NCBI GenBank assembly: GCA_964030475.1
Contig: CAXIPT010000001.1
Location: forward strand, 1,640,788-1,704,787
Source: Tethya wilhelma
Taxonomy: Eukaryota > Porifera > Demospongiae > Tethyida > Tethyidae
DNA length: 64,000 nt
Direction: 5' to 3'
The stretch's first letter is position 1, and the number at the start of each line of letters is the position of its first letter. The notes below the pieces were generated by a model that worked only from the letters and a program-made list of their open reading frames with translations, searched no databases and was not told the DNA's origin. The position numbers and the translations under genes are program-made. Below, one piece after another: positions 1 through 11,598 of this stretch.

Positions 1-95
<95 letters not shown>
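1..95. repeat. (CT)n microsatellite at window edge
   Basis: An uninterrupted CT dinucleotide tract that continues off the left edge of the window, so its full length is unknown. Confidence 0.98.
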
Positions 96-98
<3 letters not shown>

Positions 99-788
99 AA
101 ACTAAATTGCTTTAATTGTTGCTAGGCAATAGCTGTCAACAAAAACACACATGCACACAACACAATACACAATAGGGATTGAATTCTGCACATTAATAGC
201 TTCTTGTTTATTTATACTCCACTTGTTTGTTTTGATACGTAAGGGCCAGCTGCTCATTTTACGGATAAGATATCGAGGTTAAGGATAATTCAAGACCCTA
301 AGTTTCAATGAAGCCTGTTGGTGATCAAATTATCTGGTCGTAGGAGACCTGCCTAACTTTAGCAGCCTACAAAATGCAAATTGATTTTTGTTAATCGCAT
401 TATTAAGCTATTAATCTCTCGCCGAACACAAAGAAGAGTTGAAATTTGGGTAGTCTGTATCATTCCTTGTATTTCCAAGCAAAGAGCTGTGGAAGATGTA
501 GCAATACATGTACACAAGGCAGTGTATTTCGACAACTGCCTCCAATTATGGCCTAAAAGTATTTCAAGGGACTTAAGAAATGTTAATAGTGTTGACATGG
601 TTTATAAGGGCATTGGCACATGTATGTACATGTAGCAACGTCTTGAGTGTAATACGATAGTGGTCTTTGATGGTGAGCAGCATCACACACTGAAAGCTTA
701 GTTGCTGCATGCTAGGTATGTGTGTTTGTGGAATGCTGGGCCTTGTATTGCCTCGTGTAGTGTAATAGTTCTTCCTTGTTTTGTCCAG

Positions 789-833
789 TTTGGTCTAAGA
801 GTGTCTCCTTCGTCAAATATAGAGTTGGTGAAG
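789..833 (+). CDS. Possible small internal exon of the gene ending at 2612
   Basis: A 45-bp open segment is preceded by a pyrimidine-rich acceptor (ttgttttgtccag) and followed directly by a gtatct donor. It would encode FGLRVSPSSNIELVK in one frame. No homology is recognised and the length is too short to judge coding character, so this is only a candidate. Confidence 0.18.
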
Positions 834-994
834 GTATCTCATGTGTTTGCTAGAATAGACAAGGTATTTGTCCTCTTCTCTTGAACTTTTCAGAGCAGAC
901 TTATATGTATGCCTGTTGTGGTATGTTCGTATTGCTGTCACAATCACATGGATATGGGTCACACATACACACAGATTATAGCAGGCACTTGGAC

Positions 995-998
<4 letters not shown>

Positions 999-1034
<36 letters not shown>
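999..1034. repeat. (CA)n microsatellite
   Basis: Perfect CA dinucleotide run. Confidence 0.95.
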
Positions 1035-1037
<3 letters not shown>

Positions 1038-1088
1038 CATGTGTGGTGGTAATATTTTCATACTCATCCAGTCATATTCACAAACATT

Positions 1089-1089
<1 letters not shown>

Positions 1090-1156
<67 letters not shown>

Positions 1157-1162
1157 ACACAC
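1090..1162. repeat. (CA)n microsatellite
   Basis: Long CA run with one imperfection near its right end. Open frames here are only poly-His/Thr readings of the repeat. Confidence 0.95.
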
Positions 1163-2060
1163 TTGTTCAATGTGACATGCACATGCTCTCTCTCTCTCTA
1201 ATACAAACACACAAACACCTGGTCTTGAAAGAAAGACATTAAAAGTGCTACTATCTTCTTGAACTTGGTAACTTTAAAAAGATTGTTTTTGATAAGTTAA
1301 GAGGAGTTAAGTCTTCTCTCCTACCACCTCTGGCTCTTATGTGGCCTGAGAAGAATGCACAGTAGTAAAAATTAATTTAGAGTAGTGTAACAAATTTGAT
1401 ATGATACTAGACACACATCTTTGCTGAAAGGAAAAAAAAACAACAAAAAACTCACTGCACAGCTTGTGCTTCTAATATTGTATGCCTTGGCTAATCATCT
1501 TAGCGTTTGGTTTGAAAGGGAGCCAGGATTCCATGTGTGCAAAAATAAAAACCTGGATTGTCAGGTGATGGGGAGTTGTGTATTGTAGTTCTAATTTATA
1601 CTCTGCCCTGTAATTATATCAGGCACTTGTGTCACACTTGTATCCCTCTATAGTAGACCATATGTGTTGTGTTCCACTACCGGAAATTCTTGTATCAGCT
1701 GGGTTTTTATTTGAAGTTGGAAGACGCAATTATAACTTTGTGATCCACTTTTTAAGTATCCCTTCAATGGAATTACCCATTGTAATGCAACCTTTTGAAC
1801 TACACATTTGGACATTATGTAACACCCTTACGGTTACTATGGCAACTTATCTTAATTGCATACCGGATGTGAGTATTAATGGACATGCCATTCATATCAT
1901 TTTTTAAAAAAAAAACGACATCATATCAAGGTTTTGTCGGAAATGCCTGGGCAGAGTGCACCCTTCACAATAAGTTTGTGTGGGTGTTGGTTGTAGCTGA
2001 GTGGATATGTATGTGTGTAGGTGGGTGGGTATGCATTGGAGCGTGTCTTCCATTGTTCTG

Positions 2061-2061
2061 G

Positions 2062-2155
<94 letters not shown>
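2061..2155. repeat. (GT)n microsatellite
   Basis: GT run interrupted by a short tatgtatg segment. Confidence 0.95.
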
Positions 2156-2156
<1 letters not shown>

Positions 2157-2495
2157 TTGTGTTAAAGGTGCAGTAATCATATACCACGTACTTGATGATT
2201 TTGTTACGATAGATTTGCACTCACTTCCACATTCACAGCTAAGATACCCTCTCTCTCCCAGCAGCTGCTGCTATTGCATCTCACCCTACTACTCGTGAAT
2301 TAAACATTATCTTGCTTTAACTTTCCATTAATAGCTAAGTGTCGTATCATGTTAGGACTAATTGAGGATATCCTAGGAAACAGGATAGGATCATTAAATT
2401 TGAACCGCTTTACATCATTGTCCTTTTGTGTGTGGGTGTATAATTTACATACAATTGATAGTGTATGTGTGCCATTAAATTCAAAACTTTGTTTA

Positions 2496-2500
<5 letters not shown>

Positions 2501-2536
<36 letters not shown>
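2501..2536. repeat. (CT)n tract serving as a polypyrimidine tract
   Basis: The CT run ends about 10 bp before the cag acceptor of the exon at 2547, so it lies where the polypyrimidine tract of that intron must be. Confidence 0.85.
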
Positions 2537-2539
<3 letters not shown>

Positions 2540-2546
2540 CCTTCAG

Positions 2547-2612
2547 AGGAACATCTGGTGCTATGGTGATTTCACTCCAGATGATGCCCGGGAGTTTGGG
2601 TATCAGAAATGA
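2547..2612 (+). CDS. Terminal coding exon of an unidentified plus-strand gene
   Basis: A CT-rich polypyrimidine tract and cttcag acceptor are followed by 21 codons and a TGA stop. The peptide is RNIWCYGDFTPDDAREFGYQ plus a final K. The acidic, amide-rich composition and excellent acceptor look like the C-terminus of a real protein. I do not recognise the family, and the upstream exons cannot be assigned with confidence within the window. What is seen is the acceptor, the short open frame and the stop; that it is a conserved gene end is inference. Confidence 0.45.
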   Translation, partial: RNIWCYGDFTPDDAREFGYQK

Positions 2613-3039
2613 TTATGGGTTAGCTCCTCTAATCAGCTGGTTGGAATATATAGTAACTGTTATTATAGCATTCTTGTTGTATAATAATATATACTGGTAT
2701 CAATTTTTTTTCCACGTTTATACAAAGAATTATTGTGAACAAAGTAATTTTGAATCATTAGGTTTTAATTTCCTATAATTATTATTGTTTTGTTGTTTTT
2801 TTGATGAAGAGAGATGATGATATATTAACAATTGCTTTTGTTTTGTATACAAAAGAATAATTTATTGAAGTTTGTCTATGACTTTGAGTGAAAACACATA
2901 CTAGGGACGTTTTGACCCACAAATAATATTAAGTTATTAGAAGCTGCAAAAATTAATGACACTTTTTTTTTGAATAATACTGGTATTTCCATCTCCATAG
3001 GATCATAATGTCACATGTAAACTGGTTAACTCTTCCCCC
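2613..3039. other. Intergenic, nothing recognised
   Basis: AT-rich sequence between a plus-strand gene end and a minus-strand gene end (convergent). It presumably holds both 3' untranslated regions. No other feature is seen. Confidence 0.6.
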
Positions 3040-3567
3040 TCAACTTTTCTTATTTCGAATTCTAATCTGTTCGTTCTTCACATTGCCAAGGAAGAATTTT
3101 CTTCCAGTTTCCACCACCAGTGCTTTCTTTGGACGATCTTGCAATTGTGATTTGCCCCCCTCATTTTTACTCAAGGGTTTATTCACACTAGGCATTGTCA
3201 GTGAAGACGATGTTTGTTTATGGGCTCTGTTTAGTGTTGTTTTCTCACTAGTGCCTTCAATTTCACTCTCCAGCCAAGGTGTGCTATTAGTGTTACTCCG
3301 AGATGAATCACTTTGTGACAGATACTGTTGTGACTGTCCATGGCGGAAAGTCAATGGGGTCACATCAACAAAGCCCCCTAACACTCGAATACGGTATCCA
3401 CACTTAAAGAGCATCGCTACAATCAAGAGTGCAAAGGTTGAGACAAACACCAGTAGTTGCCACATGAAGGGTAGCTGATGGTTGAAGGATGCAAATGCCT
3501 TTCCGAAATTTGCTGAGATGATTTCCAAAGGAGTTAGGAGAAGCCTTATTGGTAGTACAGTCAATAC
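3040..3567 (-). CDS. CLCC1-like protein, C-terminal exon with last membrane segment
   Basis: This terminal exon begins after a ctacacacag acceptor and runs about 175 codons to a TGA stop. It opens with LPIRLLLTPLEIISANFGKA, then a membrane segment (FMWQLLVFVSTFALLIVAML) and the short tail CGYRIRVLGG. Residue pattern and order match the last membrane helix region of CLIC-like chloride channel 1 (CLCC1), an ER membrane protein proposed to conduct chloride and needed for ER homeostasis. The rest is a polar, Ser-, Lys- and Asn-rich tail of about 110 residues, as in the poorly conserved cytosolic tail of vertebrate CLCC1. A second matching exon lies at 8092-8234 on the same strand. The Cys-containing exon expected between them was not located. 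The family call rests on remembered family features and should be treated as probable. Confidence 0.6.
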   Translation of the reverse strand, partial: VLTVLPIRLLLTPLEIISANFGKAFASFNHQLPFMWQLLVFVSTFALLIVAMLFKCGYRIRVLGGFVDVTPLTFRHGQSQQYLSQSDSSRSNTNSTPWLESEIEGTSEKTTLNRAHKQTSSSLTMPSVNKPLSKNEGGKSQLQDRPKKALVVETGRKFFLGNVKNEQIRIRNKKS

Positions 3568-6500
3568 CTGTGTGTAGTCAAAATTGTATTAATAATAATT
3601 ATTATAATATTGTTGAGCTGTAGTGGTTTGCTATAATTAGTAACAATAAAGATTACTTAATGTGCAAGTATGTATACAGGTTGCAATACAAACATACACA
3701 CATGCACACTCACACAAAACAGATAACATTGAAATTCAGTTCATTTCCAACATTAAATTTTACAATACTAATCTTCCCACCAATGTATTCACCAAATCAA
3801 CATTTCATTCATGTTCATGCATCTTGAGTCCATGCATGCATTAAGTGTTATATTCATTGTCTATTGTGTGCCATTCCACACAGTATACATGCATGCATCA
3901 ATACTGTCTGTAGCAGCCATACTTGTGTACACTCGTGGTCATATGTAAGTGGTTGTGTAAACAACTAAGGGGGTGGTGTGTGGAGTTGAGTTTTGATGGG
4001 GAGCTAGCCAAAACAATGAACAAAAGAACCTGTTTTGATTTCTCTCTCAACTCAGTAACACATTCATCTCAGGAAAAAACGTCCAAACAACGTTAACCAA
4101 ATTATAGCCATCCCATCTATATATACATTATTATTATGAATCCTTTGTATACTTCACTAACAGCTTACGGGAGCTCCTGACTTCACCTAATAAAGTCTGA
4201 GAGCAGAATGGTGGATAAATGTGATTCCTACTTTGGAGCATTTTCCCTTAGCTATAACCTTACAAAACAGTTTGGGCTAATACAATAAACATTATATAAT
4301 TGTGTTGTTTATATAAATGAGTGATAAAAAGACTATGGGCTATTGCAGAAACATTCTTCACGGTACTAATCGAATCATTAAGGTCATCATAATGTGATCC
4401 TAGCCGTACCAACACAAGAGGGAGCAAGTCCAACTCAACAAGTATGGCCCTCTCACTTGATTCACAGGATCAACAAGAAATTCTGCAAATCAGACAAACT
4501 TTGCTTAATAGCTTTATTCAAATTCCCAACAAAAATTACCCAATTGACAATACTTTGCATAAGAGGTGGTAAAAGGTTCAAACACTTTAAAACTTATTCA
4601 CACACACACATGCACTCGGTCACCAGCCAGCTAGCCAGTGATGTGCATGATGCTAGCGTGGGACACCACTGTGATACTCTAAATAAAGTGTTAATGAAAT
4701 GAATTAAACAAACTCTCTGACTTATTGAATCACTCCTTCGCTCCAGATGGGGACCCTCCTAGCTACCTTCAAAACATAGTCCCCCACACCCTCTATAGTG
4801 TGTATGACTCAAGAAGCAATGATTTTAACCTAACCATGAGATGGTGTTTGTTGCTCTAATTATGCACATTGGAATTAACACGGCTAGTGTCAAATCACTC
4901 GTGAGAAAGGTGCCCTAGCACATGTAGACAAATTTATTGGACACTTACTTATGTACTTGTTAGCTTATCAACGACTGCTGTAATTAGATTGAATATTTAG
5001 CATACACCATGGACAATTGGCTTAATGATAACACAGGTCTATATAGGGTGCAACTAACAAAATCACTTCTCAGTTCAAACAAGTGAACGATAAATTTTTC
5101 TACAAGGCCACTCAGTACCATAGGGGAATGTCACAAACAATATAGGCACAATGGGCTACAAGTTATTAAGTTTGTACCAACTATACTCATGGCGCTGCCA
5201 GCTTGAAGAGGGTCGCATGCATTGTTCCGAAAAGACAAACAAGTTTATCACAGCTGGAGAAACACATCGGCATGCTCTTGGCTTGTTTTGCAGCGACATA
5301 TAAGTAGTGTTTACAATTGAAAACCCTTAATAAACTTTAAACAATAATTAAGTTAGTTACAAACCATTCATAATGCAATTATAATTATCATTATTGTGGC
5401 TTCAGCTATTATCATAATAAATTCACCACAAGAGTATAATACATATAGACAAAAGTTTTTTTAGTATTTGGATAGTCTGTTACATGAGACTGACTTCTAC
5501 AGAATGACTGTAAATGGATGTGGCGGATGTACTACATCATGAGACATTTGGCACTCGATACATTGCGGTCAGATTATGTCTATTGGTTGATTCTCAACAC
5601 AACAAGTACTTGACCAGCTTCATTGAATTATGTAGAGGAAGGCGGAATGCATGCTAATGCTAAGTCAGCTAGCCGCAGACAAAAGTTGCATACACTACTT
5701 ATCATAAACGGATTAAACTAATGCTGGTTGCTTCTCGAATGCGGCATCTCCTATAATAAGCTTGAAGGACTTCGCCAACTGGAGGGTGTTCATTCAAATG
5801 TTGAACTTGTTTACAGGAATGCGAACTGGCGGAATGTGACCATGTTTCCCTATTGTAATTCCATACATTTACATGCAACTATAAAGAGCTTTTGCTGCTA
5901 TTGTAGTCATGCACATCCTCTTTGTAAATACTAGGATAGACTTTTCTCAAGGACAGTGCCAAGTGAGGCATTAGTATTGTGTGCACATGCAAGTTTACTG
6001 GTATGTACGCTCCCTGGGTATGACAAGACCCCACCTCACTTTACTGGGAATACAACTGGAAGAGTTTCGCTGAGAGACTGTTTCTTAAGAGGTATTGTTC
6101 CTCGGAGGGTGTACAACCGTGCAGTGTGTGTTTGTGTACATGTGTCTTTCAAGAGTCACAACATTCACAGTCTTGTCGTCTCCTTATATCATCATCAGTC
6201 ATTGGCTAGCACACACACACATACACTCACAACAATATCATGCAGAAAATCAACTTGTCAAGCCAGAAATACAGGATGGGTTTGACTCACTAGCTCCTTA
6301 AATGAACAACTACCATGATTGTGCGTGCACATGCTTGTTTTGAATAGGATGTACATAAGCTATATATGACATTCATGCACTCACAAGTATTTCATTCCTA
6401 CTGGATCAATTTTCATTCATGCAAAACTTTTTAAAAATAAAATAAAAGCTAAGTACGTACGAGACTGTATTATACCATTACTATTTAACCACGTACTAAG

Positions 6501-7478
6501 GTGCATGCCTGAACTTTATCCTAGCCTATTTTGGTAGCCAATTTTAGAAAAAAATGGTTCTGCTTTGTAGTAGACACACTCCCTAAATGAATGACTACCA
6601 TGATTGTACATACACATGCTTCTTTCGAATAGGATGTACTATTAAGCTATATATGACCTTCATGCACTCACAAGTATTTCATTCCTACTGGGTCAATTTT
6701 CATTCATACAAAACTTTAAAAAAATTAAATAAAGCTAAGTATCATACAAGATTGTACTATACATTATTTAACTGCATACTAAGGTGCATGTCTGAACTTT
6801 ATCCCAGGCTATTTTGGTAGCCAATTTTAGAAAAAGGCTCCACTTTGTAGTACCAACTGTTCCAGTAACAGGCCTGAAATGGACAGGTGTCATTTCTTTG
6901 GTTACACAAACACAAACCAAAATTCAATTATATTGCACTCACATGCAGTTTACCACACACAGACACTGACTAGTAAACCATGCACATCTTTGGGAAATGT
7001 GGAATATTTATATGCATGCATGCATGCATTTCACAAAGTTTATGCATGCGCTTTACATGTGCATGTGCTCAAAATAATATCACATGCACCAGTTGCGAAA
7101 CCAAAGTCACATGTCCATCATTAACACACTTTACACACAGGCAAAAGTACGTGTGCAGTTGAGCAAATTAATTGTATCTGCACAATGCCATGCATACATA
7201 CACAATGATGACACACATTAATGGCTGCATTAAATAAAACGTAGGGTGGTTATCGTCTGTGGTAAAGGTCTCTCCTGTATAGGGGTCAAGGTTTTCAAGA
7301 CTTAGTCTCCCCTAGCCATAGCCTGATTCCATGCATGCAACCACACTATGCATGCAACATGAAATCGCAGCAACTTAGCAAGTAAGAATTCATGTGAAGA
7401 AACACCTGCAACGTATTTATTGGTTGCACTTAGTTTAGGTTTCAGGCCATCACCGTTTCCATGGCAATGAGATTTTTC
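3568..7478. other. Probable large CLCC1-like intron; no gene recognised
   Basis: AT-rich sequence between the two CLCC1-like exons. It contains one diverged tandem duplication (6292-6855) and many scattered tgcatgcat-type motifs. Short open frames here look like chance. At least one middle exon of the CLCC1-like gene should lie in this interval but I could not identify it. Confidence 0.5.
6292..6855. repeat. Diverged direct tandem duplication, about 287 bp per copy
   Basis: The segment starting near 6292 (taaatgaacaactaccatga) recurs near 6579-6600 in the same order: the atgcttgtttgaatagg-type stretch, the tatatatgac stretch, the ttcattcctactgg stretch and the final attttggtagccaattttag. The copies differ by scattered substitutions and small indels, so this is an old duplication. 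Confidence 0.85.
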
Positions 7479-7610
7479 TCAAGGGCGGCAAACACTCAAG
7501 GACGACCACCTTAATATTTGATTGATGATGTCACGCTTAATGCTAAAGTGGTATCGAATCCCATAACACAACAGTACAATGCCTGCCAATAAGAACAAAG
7601 GATGCCACAT
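7479..7610 (-). CDS. Possible alternative or decayed CLCC1-like membrane exon
   Basis: A 43-codon minus-strand frame starts with MWHPLFLLAGIVLLCYGIRY followed by a basic patch (FSIKRDI). It strongly resembles the last membrane helix of the CLCC1 family, where a hydrophobic run ends in a CYG-like turn, and shares MW and the Cys-Gly-Tyr neighbourhood with the exon at 3040-3567. An in-frame TGA lies three codons upstream of the ATG and no good acceptor is visible. It could be a decayed exon copy, an alternative first exon or chance. Confidence 0.25.
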   Translation of the reverse strand: MWHPLFLLAGIVLLCYGIRYHFSIKRDIINQILRWSSLSVCRP

Positions 7611-8091
7611 GCAATTTCATCATTCACAAGATCGAATTATTATAGCTACAAACAATGCCATGCGGCTAGCACTCTGGTCATGGAGTGAGCCTCTGTTTGT
7701 CAAAAAAATGGGTGTATTATAGATAGGCACAATTTTGCAAGTCCCTTCAGTTTATTTCATGTGTAGAGGGAATTCCAAGTTGGTGAGGAACAAAGCAAAT
7801 CTCACATTCTGCGTTTGCAGGCTCAACAATCAATTATGTAATCACTAAACCACTAATTATCGAAGTTACGTAACAAAAAAATTGAATATTAACACCTCAG
7901 TTCACTGCGTGTCTTTGTGCAAGTTTGTTCTTGCATGTGCACGCCGCATTATTTACTATGTCAGCACACAATTCTAGTTCTCAAGTATGACTCGTCAACT
8001 TACAAGTAAAGGGTTTATTCGCAGGAAGGAACTTGCAATCAATTGAGTATGTGTATAGACACACGAGTGGGTGGAAAAGAAGCTCAACCAC

Positions 8092-8234
8092 ATATTCCAC
8101 TCTCGACACTTCTTGGTCGCTTCCTGTTCCGCCATGGCTTCATCTAACAGCCTAGCCCACTCCATTACAAGGGCTAATATACACAGTACTATGAACAGTA
8201 TCAGTATAGCCCATTTCTTGCTGGACAGTTTCAT
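8092..8234 (-). CDS. CLCC1-like protein, exon with N-terminal membrane anchor
   Basis: The frame reads MKLSSKKWAILILFIVLCIL, then ALVMEWARLLDEAMAEQEAT and KKC. This hydrophobic helix, followed by an amphipathic acidic helix and a Cys, corresponds to the second membrane helix and following segment of CLCC1. The ATG at 8232-8234 has an in-frame TGA a few codons upstream. So either the protein starts here, as a shortened form without the luminal N-domain and first helix, or a weak acceptor (gagtgag) precedes it. A gtggtt donor near 8091 is my choice for the exon end. A separate 21-codon frame (MVNCAALMLCMIWLWSYVHH plus T, starting at 8320) lies just upstream in another phase. It looks like a signal peptide or upstream ORF. 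Confidence 0.5.
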
Positions 8235-8435
8235 GACAATGACTCACTCAGTGACTATGTATGGTGTACGTAGGACCAGAGCCAGATCATGCAGAGCATC
8301 AGTGCAGCGCAGTTCACCATGTGGATGTGACGTAACAATGAACTTTCAACTTTTTGCGGAAGTCATTTAATTAGCATAGGAATGCTAATTACAAAGATCC
8401 CTAGCTATAAAAAAGTGACGCATTGCTGCTGCACA
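8235..8435. promoter_or_regulatory. Compact bidirectional promoter between CLCC1-like and cystine-knot genes
   Basis: About 200 bp separate the minus-strand CLCC1-like ATG (8234) from the inferred plus-strand start of the cystine-knot transcript. The interval contains a CRE/ATF-like site, TGACGTAA, at 8328-8335, and a plus-strand TATA box, tataaaaaa, at 8406-8414. Divergent orientation and spacing are seen directly. Shared regulation is inference. Confidence 0.5.
8406..8414 (+). promoter_or_regulatory. TATA box of the cystine-knot gene
   Basis: The sequence tataaaaaa lies about 30 bp upstream of the inferred start of a non-coding exon that ends in a strong gtgagt donor at 8551. Confidence 0.5.
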
Positions 8436-8550
8436 GCAAGTAACTGAGCAGAGACTGCAAGTGTATGCGCATCACTGCAAGAGAAACAGACTCTCCACGT
8501 ACACAGGACAAGAAGAGATTTCAAGAAAGACTGCTTCACATCAAAACTTG
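8436..8550 (+). other. Inferred 5' untranslated exon of the cystine-knot gene
   Basis: The stretch from about 30 bp below the TATA box to a perfect cttg|gtgagt donor at 8551. It contains no sizeable open frame. The next good acceptor in a suitable place is tcatacag at 11550-11557, just upstream of the coding start, so the leader intron would be about 3.0 kb. Confidence 0.4.
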
Positions 8551-9740
8551 GTGAGTGTGCATTCCAGCATGTTCACTGATAGCTTGTTAGAGAATTCAAC
8601 CTAGGTACAGCATGCGCAGTTTACAAAACTCGATGATCCTTCAGTTGTTTTTCAATATGGCAATATGTAATTTGTACACTAAGTAGATAGAGCAATGATT
8701 GGTAAAACCACAACACTTCTATGTTGGGAAAGTTCAGTAATTCCCATTATCTAACCTAGTTCTGTGATCCATTGACTAGCTCCTTGCACTTCACAATGAC
8801 ATGCATTGGACTGTGACACCTAAGGTGTTAGTAGGGCTTGCAATAGGCTTGTAAAAAAATGTTGCCACCTATAGAAACTTTTGACTATCAGGTGTGCATG
8901 CATGCTGTTTGGAAACAATTTGTACACACACTTGCATGAATACCTTGAGAAAGTGTTTGATGTATTGGCTAGGGTTCGCGTACCACCCTTAATTCTCTTA
9001 TGCATGAGCATTAATTTTGTATCCTGACTCTGGTAGTACTTGTTGCATGCATGACTTCACAAACATGATTTTGATGAATATCCAAGTTCCTTGCCTAGCC
9101 AGGCAATCAGGATCATAAAGGAGATTTTAATTAGCCTGTCGTGCATGCTTATGTCCTTTGTGTTTTTAAAATCTCAGCTATAAATATAAATCAATAGCTA
9201 ACCGTAATTATAAGCACTTAATATTCTAATACTGATTTCTTGTAAAGCATATTGTGCACAAATAACTGTTATCAATGTTTTTTGTGGCAAATTTTAGTCT
9301 ATGATAAAAAAAAAAAACTACACTCCAGTTACCATGGTGATATTACCTTGAAAAACACCAATTAACCATCCTCATTTAGGAATGTGCTAGATATAGTAAG
9401 CCAGGTGTTTGGCCACCCAATTTGCTACAGTGATGATTGGATATGTCTTGTAACAAATCTTGGTGCATTGAATGACCTTTGAGTATGCATTCTGATGATA
9501 ACAATTATATCCAAGTGTTGGTAGCCTATATTAGTGTGTAGTAAGTCGCGGTGTGTTTTGAGGTGTCTGTACTATACACATGCACAAACACAATAAATTT
9601 GGTCTGCAACTGTAAGCATTGCGAAGTGACATCAGTGACTTGGAATATTACGTACGTACACATGCACAGGGTGTGACATAAGTTGTTGTTGTAGGACCAA
9701 TAATCCTTGAATTCATGTAGATTTGTGATACTATTATAGG

Positions 9741-10565
9741 CTAGGGAAGATCAACATCATACCTTCATTAGTACAATAAAAGGAGATCAAGTTTCTTCAG
9801 TAATGCATACCATTTAGAGAGAACATACATCCAAACCTTTTGTCTAAACAAAAAGACTTATACACGCAATCTCCTGTAACTAACTTTTTTTTATTAAATC
9901 AATTCTTGTAGTTTGGTGATCAAAATATCATAGAGTTGTGTTTACATTTGTAACTTAATCCAACAACCTCTGGAATTGAACACCCTCATCTGTTACTAGC
10001 TCGTATTGGCATTCCCCTCTAGGAGTCGTGCCTGTAATACATACTTGCTAATATAAATCTATGTGAGACCTGACCTCGGCTTCCTTCCAGTCCAGGAAAG
10101 CAATTGTACTGGAAGTAGCTGCTTTGCCTCATTCATTCTTTGTTATAAACACACACACACTAGGGAAGATCAACATCATACCTTCATTAGTACAATAAAA
10201 GGAGATCAAGTTTCTTCAGTAATGCATACCATTTAGAGAGAACATACATCCAAACCTTTTGTCTAAACAAAAAGACTTATACACGCAATCTCCTGTAACT
10301 AACTTTTTTTTATTAAATCAATTCTTGTAGTTTGGTGATCAAAATATCATAGAGTTGTGTTTACATTTGTAACTTAATCCAACAACCTCTGGAATTGAAC
10401 ACCCTCATCTGTTACTAGCTCGTATTGGCATTCCCCTCTAGGAGTCGTGCCTGTAATACATACTTGCTAATATAAATCTATGTGAGACCTGACCTCGGCT
10501 TCCTTCCAGTCCAGGAAAGCAATTGTACTGGAAGTAGCTGCTTTGCCTCATTCATTCTTTGTTAT

Positions 10566-10578
<13 letters not shown>
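9741..10578. repeat. Perfect 419-bp tandem duplication
   Basis: The unit starting ctagggaagatcaacatcat at 9741 begins again at 10160, and the two copies are identical as far as I can read, through the tgttataaacacacac end. The junction falls in a short CA run, which suggests recent unequal exchange or an assembly duplication. Confidence 0.95.
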
Positions 10579-10601
<23 letters not shown>

Positions 10602-10606
10602 ACACT
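10568..10606. repeat. (CA)n microsatellite
   Basis: CA run at the end of the second copy of the 419-bp duplication. The equivalent site in copy one has only about six units. Confidence 0.95.
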
Positions 10607-11007
10607 GTCCATATAATATTAGTGTAAAATTAATGTTTGAGTGTGTGTTTGTGTCTGTGAGAAATATTAAACTGTGATATACACACATTATGTCCATATA
10701 AAATAGTTGTTCAACTCAATATCCATCACTCAGCTTCCCAGGCTTACTGACTGAGCATGTGATTTGAAGAAACCTTAGCAACTTACCACATTAAATCTGG
10801 CACACTCCACATACACATGTATACAACAACTTCCATACAGCAAGCAACAGTTACTGTTGCTAATTGCAAAACCTCACAATGTCATAACCATAAATGTGTG
10901 TACACATACACAATAATAGCAGTGGTATGTTAGGAAACTTACCCCCCATCAAGACACTGCATTTATACACGTCAAGTATTACGTGCTGTAGGGATTCATA
11001 CATACTT

Positions 11008-11056
11008 GTACATACATACATACATACATACATACATACATACATACATGCATACA
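11008..11056. repeat. (CATA)n microsatellite
   Basis: Tandem catacata units followed by catg variants. Confidence 0.95.
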
Positions 11057-11598
11057 TGCATGCATGTAGACGATGACTTTATAAGGTACCATGAGAAAAA
11101 GCACTCCTCTTTTATTTTCGCCAATTCAATGTGGTTTGTTGCCATCACTTGTGTGACACAAACGGTCCACTTGAGCTACATGTATGCTCAATAATCACCT
11201 TTGGCTCAAAACATGTTTCGCACTGTAATTAGGTTTCTATCTGTCATGAATGCAAGGAATGAGGTGTAGTCGATTGAAAATTTAATAACAGCTACGTTGC
11301 TTGTGTTCTTGAAGTGGTTAATTGAGTATATGTGTGCCAAAACAACATACACTTCACAACGTTGTTGTTTTTTCTTCCAAACATGAAATGCTTTGAACAT
11401 GAAAGTGTGTCACAAAGGCTGATTGATGTCAAGCCGGCGTGCAACACTTGCTTTGTAGTTTTTAGCTCTTGTCTCAAGTGTGTACAAACACATCGTGTTT
11501 GTAATGAGAGTTGGTATGTGACTAATGCGTTGATTTTCATTTTATATGTCATACAGGTGGTTTTGTTCGAGACAAAGATTGACTGAAATTTCATAACA

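Larger units (their letters stand above)
96..2546. other. Stretch without a recognised gene, probably intron of a plus-strand gene
   Basis: No protein family is recognisable here. It holds three long CA/GT microsatellites, short AT-rich unique DNA and one possible 45-bp exon (789-833). Because a convincing terminal exon starts at 2547 on the plus strand, much of this stretch is probably intron of that gene. This is inference from one acceptor site. Confidence 0.5.

Noticed and set aside
999..1242. Open frames rich in His-Thr or Cys-Val (also at 1921-2298, 13919-14227, 40465-40855, 57655-58259 and others)
   Set aside because: They are readings of CA/GT microsatellites and have no other coding character.
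1833..1846. X-box-like site gttact-at-ggcaac
   Set aside because: One-mismatch matches of this kind also occur elsewhere in the window (for example near 53284), and no ciliary gene starts nearby.
8820..9011. Minus-strand frame inside the cystine-knot leader intron
   Set aside because: Short, no family, no promoter or splice support.
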